A stretch of DNA of 64,000 bases from DATJGS01 sp035494735 (GTDB lineage: Bacteria > Eisenbacteria > RBG-16-71-46), in contig DATJGS010000014.1 in the NCBI GenBank assembly GCA_035494735.1, positions 1 to 64,000 on the forward strand, in the 5' to 3' direction. The translations under genes were made by a program, and so were the position numbers. This document shows, piece after piece, positions 60,302 to 64,000 of this stretch. The notes beneath the pieces were generated by a model. It saw only the letters and a list, made by a program, of their open reading frames with translations. It had not been told where the DNA came from and made no database searches. Positions within the stretch are counted from its first letter, which is position 1, and each line of letters starts with the position of its first letter.

Positions 60302-60333
60302 CGTTTCTTCAAAGCGCGGGCGGAAGCTTCAAT
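60302..60333 (-). promoter_or_regulatory. Putative activator binding sites (UAS D, two copies)
   Basis: On the minus strand, ATTGAAGCTTCC (60333-60322) and TTTGAAGAAACG (60313-60302) repeat with a 20-base period, 113-133 bases upstream of promoter D. They lie within 120 bases of the stop of the sigma-54 activator gene. Confidence 0.55.
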
Positions 60334-60419
60334 CGCCTGGGATCGATGTGGCGGGTCGGCGTACGGCGGGCGAACGGGCGGGCGCGTGGCGAGCCGGGGG
60401 CCGACGATGCGAGGAGGGC

Positions 60420-61742
60420 TCAGCGCTCCGCGTACAGGTGAAGACGGTTGTACAGAGTCTTCAGGCTGATGCCCAGGATCTGCGCCGCGCGTTTCTTGTC
60501 GCCCGCGCATTGATCGAGCGTCGCGAGGATGAGCTGGCGCTCGGACTCCTCGAGCGAGCCTCCGGCTTCCTGGGCGGGCGGCGCGGGGCCGTTCCCCGAG
60601 GAAAGGTCGGAGAGATGGATCACGCTGTCGTCCAGGATGAACGCACGCTGCAGTTCGTTCTTCAGCTCGCGCACGTTGCCGCGCCAGGGATGCGACAGGA
60701 TGCGATCGCGCGCCGCGGCGCTCAGGCGCTTGGATGTTCCCTGCGCCGCGTTCAGCGTCTCGAGGAAGCGCTCGGCCAGCAGCAGCGAGTCCCCTTCGCG
60801 GTCGCGCAGCGGCGGCAGCACGATGGGGAACACGTTGATGCGATAGAACAGGTCCTCGCGCAGCTTGCCGTTCTCGACCGCGTCGCGCGGCACGCGGTTG
60901 GACGCCGCGATCAGCCGCACGTTCACGGGCACGGGCTCGTCACCGCCGACGCGGACGAGCGATCCGGACTCGAGCACGCGCAGCAGCTTCACCTGGAGTT
61001 CGATTGGCATCTCGGTGATTTCGTCCAGGAACAGCGTGCCGCCGGCGGCGCGTTCGAAGCAGCCGCGGCGCAGCTGGGTCGCCCCGGTAAAGCTGCCGCG
61101 CTCGTGGCCGAACAGCTCGCTCTCGATCAGCGTCTGCGGAATCGCGCCGCAATCGAGCGGCAGGAAGGGCCTACGCCGGCGGCCGCTCAGTTCGAACAGC
61201 GTCTGCGCGACCAGTTCCTTGCCCGTGCCGCTTTCGCCCGTGATGAACACCGTCGCGTCGGTCGGCGCGACTTTGATCATCATGTCGTACACCTTCTGCA
61301 TCGCGGGCGAGACGCCGACCAGCTTCCCGAAGCGGCCGAGCTTGCGCAGCTCGCCGCGCAGCGTTCCGACCTCCTCCTTGAGCGAGCGCAGGCGCAGGAC
61401 GTGCGCCAGTACGACGCGCAGCCGCGAGGTGTCGAGCGGCTTCGTGAGGTAATCGAGGGCGCCGAGTCGGAGCGCCTCGATCGCGGAGTCGACGGTGGCC
61501 ACGCCCGAGACCAGGATGACGTCCGAGCTGGTGGTTTCCTTCAGCTCGCGCAGCAGCGCGATCCCGTCTCCGTCCGGGAGCACGAGATCGACGAGGACGA
61601 CGTCGGCGGGTTCGTTCGCGAGTTGCTCGCGCGCGTCGTGCAGCGAGCGGGCGCCTTGGACGGCGAACCCCTCCTGCTCCGCGATCTCGCTGACGCCCCG
61701 AAGGAAATCCGCATCGTCATCGACGAACAGGGCCTGAAGCAT
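60420..61742 (-). CDS. NtrC-family sigma-54-dependent response regulator
   Basis: The 440-residue protein has a receiver (Asp52 in LVDLVLPDG, Lys101), an AAA+ domain with Walker A GESGTGKE (170-177), the sigma-54-contact loop GSFTGA (217-222, a common variant of GAFTGA), Walker B GTLFLDE (236-242), and a Fis-type helix-turn-helix at the C-terminus (DKKRAAQILGISLKTLYNRLH). It should activate RpoN promoters. The layout is the same as PrsR of PEP-CTERM systems. AAAGGCGG precedes the ATG. A weak sigma-54-like match lies at 61849-61863 before it. No kinase is next to it. Confidence 0.93.
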   Translation of the reverse strand: MLQALFVDDDADFLRGVSEIAEQEGFAVQGARSLHDAREQLANEPADVVLVDLVLPDGDGIALLRELKETTSSDVILVSGVATVDSAIEALRLGALDYLTKPLDTSRLRVVLAHVLRLRSLKEEVGTLRGELRKLGRFGKLVGVSPAMQKVYDMMIKVAPTDATVFITGESGTGKELVAQTLFELSGRRRRPFLPLDCGAIPQTLIESELFGHERGSFTGATQLRRGCFERAAGGTLFLDEITEMPIELQVKLLRVLESGSLVRVGGDEPVPVNVRLIAASNRVPRDAVENGKLREDLFYRINVFPIVLPPLRDREGDSLLLAERFLETLNAAQGTSKRLSAAARDRILSHPWRGNVRELKNELQRAFILDDSVIHLSDLSSGNGPAPPAQEAGGSLEESERQLILATLDQCAGDKKRAAQILGISLKTLYNRLHLYAER

Positions 61743-61848
61743 CCGACCGCCTTTGCTGGGGGAACTGCGGCACGGAGTATCGCAGGGTTCGCGCGATATC
61801 CCTAGGGCCATCCGGAAATCGGGCTCGCGGCGCGGGCCACGCCTGTGG

Positions 61849-61863
61849 GCTGACGCAGTGCCA
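61849..61863 (-). promoter_or_regulatory. Candidate sigma-54 promoter before the activator gene
   Basis: TGGCACTGCGTCAGC has a perfect -24 box and correct GC spacing but a poor -12 box. It is 107 bases before the activator. No TTGAA element is seen 100-135 bases upstream. Confidence 0.35.
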
Positions 61864-61999
61864 TGACTGCGTGTCCCGGGCGAGGGAATCGCCGCTATCG
61901 TGGCGACGGCATGCGAGTTGACCGGCGGTCATCCGCCACGCGCATGCGTGGGCACTTTGACGCGCCGCGTCCTGGGCCCGCGCCCGGTGGGCCCGACCG

Positions 62000-63154
62000 T
62001 CAGAACGAGTAAAGCACGCCGATCAGCGCCGTCGTCTGCGAGACGGACGTGCCGTCGCGGTGCTCGAACACGCTGTGGTCCGAGTGGTCGAAGCGCAGGT
62101 CGCCACGCACCACCATGTGCGACGAGACGCGCGCCTCGGGGGTGAGCGTGAGTTCGCGCAGGCGTTGCGCGACGCCGGTGCGCGAGCCGTCCAGGTCCTC
62201 GAACGTCTCGCCGCGCACGCTGAGCGCGAGCCCGCCGTGGCCGGCGAGCCGCGCGTAGGCCGCGATCCCGTCCCAGCGCGCCGTCTCCCCCGCGACGACC
62301 GCGCCGTCCTCGCGCCCGACGTCGCCGTTCAATCCGAACGCCAGCGCGGGCCGCGGCTTCCACACCGCGACCACGTCGAGCAGCGTGCGGCGATCGCCCT
62401 CGCTGTTCGCGCGTTCGGCGCCCGTCATCGCGTTCATGACGATGCTGAGCGGCGCGACCGGCATGAACGCGAGCTGCGCGCCGATCGTCTTCGCGCGGTT
62501 GTCGTCGCGCACCACGTCCCAGCCGTTCACGAGCAGCAGCAGGCCGGACACGCGCGGCGAGAACGTGTAGCCGGCGCGCACCCCGACATGCGTGAACGGG
62601 ATCGCGTAGCCGAACAGCAGCGAGCGCGTCGCGTTGTCGTTCCACCCGTCGTAGCCGTCGATGACCTCGTAACCGTTCGGCGTGACGAACTTGCCGAAGT
62701 CGAGCTTGAGGCCGGAGCCGGCCGGCGCGACGTAGGTGGCGTACGCCTGCTGGAGGTCGACGTCCTCCGCGCTCGTCGCGGTGCGGAACAGTCCGAGCGC
62801 GGACGAGACTCGTGGGATCGAACTGCCGAGCGCGAGGTCGACGCGAAAGCCCGTCTCGCGCGGCTGCGCCGCCGCCTTCTGCGCGACCAGCTCGGCGACG
62901 TCGAGCGTGAAGCTGTCGTCGTCGATGTCGAACACGCGCAGCGTGTTCGTGCGCGAAGCGGGCACGCCGAAGTTATGGGAATACGAGCCCGACACGAAGC
63001 CGTCGAGCGTCACGTCCTGGATCCACGCCGGCACGCGGACCGGCGCCGCGACCGCGGCCAGCGCCTCGGCGCCCGCCGGGGACGGGCCCGCGCCCGCCCC
63101 CACGATCACCAGCGCCGCCGCGACCGAGAGCGCGTGCCGCGCGCGCCCGCTCAC
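62000..63154 (-). CDS. Outer-membrane porin, beta-barrel porin-2 (OmpL-like)
   Basis: The 384-residue protein has a signal peptide (about 1-30), then an outer-membrane barrel: LDGFVSGSYSHNFG at the start, LDFGKFVTPNGYEVID in the middle and IGVLYSF at the end, whose terminal Phe is the classical outer-membrane assembly signal. The family is often encoded beside ammonium transporters, and here its GTG overlaps the amt stop (GTGA). It may allow ammonium or small solutes through the outer membrane (inference). Confidence 0.83.
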   Translation of the reverse strand: MSGRARHALSVAAALVIVGAGAGPSPAGAEALAAVAAPVRVPAWIQDVTLDGFVSGSYSHNFGVPASRTNTLRVFDIDDDSFTLDVAELVAQKAAAQPRETGFRVDLALGSSIPRVSSALGLFRTATSAEDVDLQQAYATYVAPAGSGLKLDFGKFVTPNGYEVIDGYDGWNDNATRSLLFGYAIPFTHVGVRAGYTFSPRVSGLLLLVNGWDVVRDDNRAKTIGAQLAFMPVAPLSIVMNAMTGAERANSEGDRRTLLDVVAVWKPRPALAFGLNGDVGREDGAVVAGETARWDGIAAYARLAGHGGLALSVRGETFEDLDGSRTGVAQRLRELTLTPEARVSSHMVVRGDLRFDHSDHSVFEHRDGTSVSQTTALIGVLYSF

Positions 63155-64000
63155 AGCGCCTCGACGTACGCGGTCTCTCCGTGCAGCGCTTCGTCGAGCC
63201 CGACTTCCTCGGCGCCGGCCTCGACTTTGACCGGCGTCATGCGATCGATGATCCACAGCATGCCGTACGTGAACACGAACGCCCAGACCGAGGACAGCAC
63301 GACCGCCACGCATTGCTTGACGAAGAACCCGGGGTTGCCCGCGAGAAGGCCGTCCGCGCCGGCCGCGTTGTAGGCCTTGGTCGCGAACACGCCGAGCATC
63401 ACGATGCCGATGAAGCCGCCGACGCCGTGAACGCCCCACACGTCGAGCGCGTCGTCCCACTGGAGCTTGTTCTTGAGCGCGACCGCATAGAAGCACACCA
63501 GCCCGGACACGATGCCGATGATCACGGCCGAGCCCGGCGACACGTAACCGGCGGCCGGCGTGATCGTGGCCAGGCCCGCGACCGAGCCGGTCAGCAGCCC
63601 GAGGAACTTGGGCTTCGCGCCCGACATCCACTCGATCAGGAACCACGCCATGCCCGCGAACGACGCCGCGAGGTCGGTGTTGATGAACGCCGTGGCCGTC
63701 GTCGCGTCGACGCGGAACTCGCTGCCGGCGTTGAAGCCGTACCAGCCGAACCACAGCAGTCCGGTGCCGAGCGCGACGAGCGGGATGCTGTGCGGCCCCG
63801 AGTCGCGCACGCGGCGCCGGCCCACGTACAGCACGGACGCGAGCGCGGCGATGCCGGCGATGTTGTGCACGACGATGCCGCCCGCGAAATCCAGCACGCC
63901 CCAGCGCGCCAGGATGCCGCCGCCCCACACCATGTGCACGAACGGGAAGTACACGAGCAGAAGCCACAGCGTGAGGAAGATGAAGTACGCCTTGAACGTC
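63151..64000 (-). CDS. amt: Ammonium transporter, N-terminal part outside the window
   Basis: The visible 283 residues are the C-terminal two thirds of an Amt/AmtB channel, with FVHMVWGGGILA, DFAGGIVVHNIAG, LWFGWYGFNAGSE, INTDLAASFAGMAW, and DVWGVHGVGGFIG carrying a conserved pore His. The reading frame continues to the window edge (TFKAYFIFLTLW), so the N-terminus is missing only because of the cut. The GlnK gene that usually accompanies amt is not visible. Confidence 0.95.
   Translation of the reverse strand, partial: TFKAYFIFLTLWLLLVYFPFVHMVWGGGILARWGVLDFAGGIVVHNIAGIAALASVLYVGRRRVRDSGPHSIPLVALGTGLLWFGWYGFNAGSEFRVDATTATAFINTDLAASFAGMAWFLIEWMSGAKPKFLGLLTGSVAGLATITPAAGYVSPGSAVIIGIVSGLVCFYAVALKNKLQWDDALDVWGVHGVGGFIGIVMLGVFATKAYNAAGADGLLAGNPGFFVKQCVAVVLSSVWAFVFTYGMLWIIDRMTPVKVEAGAEEVGLDEALHGETAYVEAL

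Noticed and set aside
63155..63967. Upstream extension of the porin frame through the ammonium transporter gene
   Set aside because: The extension is in another frame over a clear Amt sequence; the GTG at 63154 with the 4-base overlap gives a normal signal peptide.
1..64000. tRNA, rRNA, 4.5S RNA, riboswitch, CRISPR, insertion sequence or phage genes
   Set aside because: I looked in the gaps and saw none; structured RNAs without strong primary motifs could have been missed by eye.

Overview
The window is a GC-rich (roughly two thirds G+C) stretch of a bacterial chromosome, densely coding and mostly on the minus strand. The organism is diderm: it carries an LptD-type LPS transporter, an Omp85-type barrel, a second outer-membrane porin and several lipoproteins. 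A PorX-type response regulator (receiver plus PglZ domain), a secreted protein ending in a FlgD-like C-terminal sorting domain, a PEP-CTERM protein and the FCB-like kinase box AHQLGTPLSSMMGW point to the FCB side of the tree. Candidatus Eisenbacteria or a relative such as Gemmatimonadota is my best guess, but this is inference. No tRNA, rRNA, CRISPR array, insertion sequence or phage gene was seen.

Layout. (1) 1-9608, minus: a tight run porX, tsaE, tsaB-rimI fusion, accD, folC, lptD and a zinc-ribbon gene that leaves the window. (2) 9840-10697, plus: a secreted DUF4097-type repeat protein, separated from a convergent sensor kinase by a long imperfect inverted repeat (10701-10887). (3) 10891-22951, minus: housekeeping genes tgt, yajC, def, fmt, rsmB, a kinase-less PASTA protein, rpe, ffh, rpsP, a TPR lipoprotein, serS and the sensor kinase. 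(4) 23124-25200, minus: ECF sigma factor, a small membrane protein in the anti-sigma position, and two Spy/CpxP-like proteins. (5) 25342-29957, plus: acpS, biotin carboxylase, biotin carrier, methylmalonyl-CoA mutase catalytic chain and methylmalonyl-CoA epimerase, all with 4-base overlaps: a propionyl-CoA/methylmalonyl-CoA operon. (6) 30098-38876: a secreted protein, a five-PAS hybrid histidine kinase, a YfhO-like membrane protein, a DUF362 protein and two small envelope proteins. (7) 39302-48713: small envelope, lipoprotein and outer-membrane genes, a hybrid histidine kinase, a FlgD-tailed protein and a PEP-CTERM protein. (8) 48769-59781, minus: eight same-strand genes with overlaps or short gaps: Omp85-like barrel, secreted kinase-fold protein, metallophosphoesterase lipoprotein, ADP/ATP-translocase-family carrier, a second carrier fused to HEAT repeats, a cyclic-nucleotide-binding protein, a DUF47/PhoU-like protein and a Pit phosphate transporter. 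(9) 60420-64000, minus: an NtrC-family sigma-54 activator, a porin and a truncated ammonium transporter.

The most interesting result is regulatory. Five intergenic regions between 39.0 and 60.3 kb each hold a sigma-54 (-24/-12) promoter match with GG and GC exactly 10 bases apart. About 100-135 bases upstream of each lies one or two copies of a shared element with core TTGAA and partial conservation beyond it (close to ATTGAAGwwCC). They precede a small secreted protein, an outer-membrane protein plus lipoprotein, the hybrid kinase, the PEP-CTERM protein, and the region leading into the eight-gene phosphate/nucleotide operon. The only sigma-54 activator in the window (60420-61742) lies beside one of these sites. 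I propose that it, or a paralogue elsewhere, controls a cell-envelope regulon resembling the PrsK/PrsR/RpoN control known for PEP-CTERM systems.
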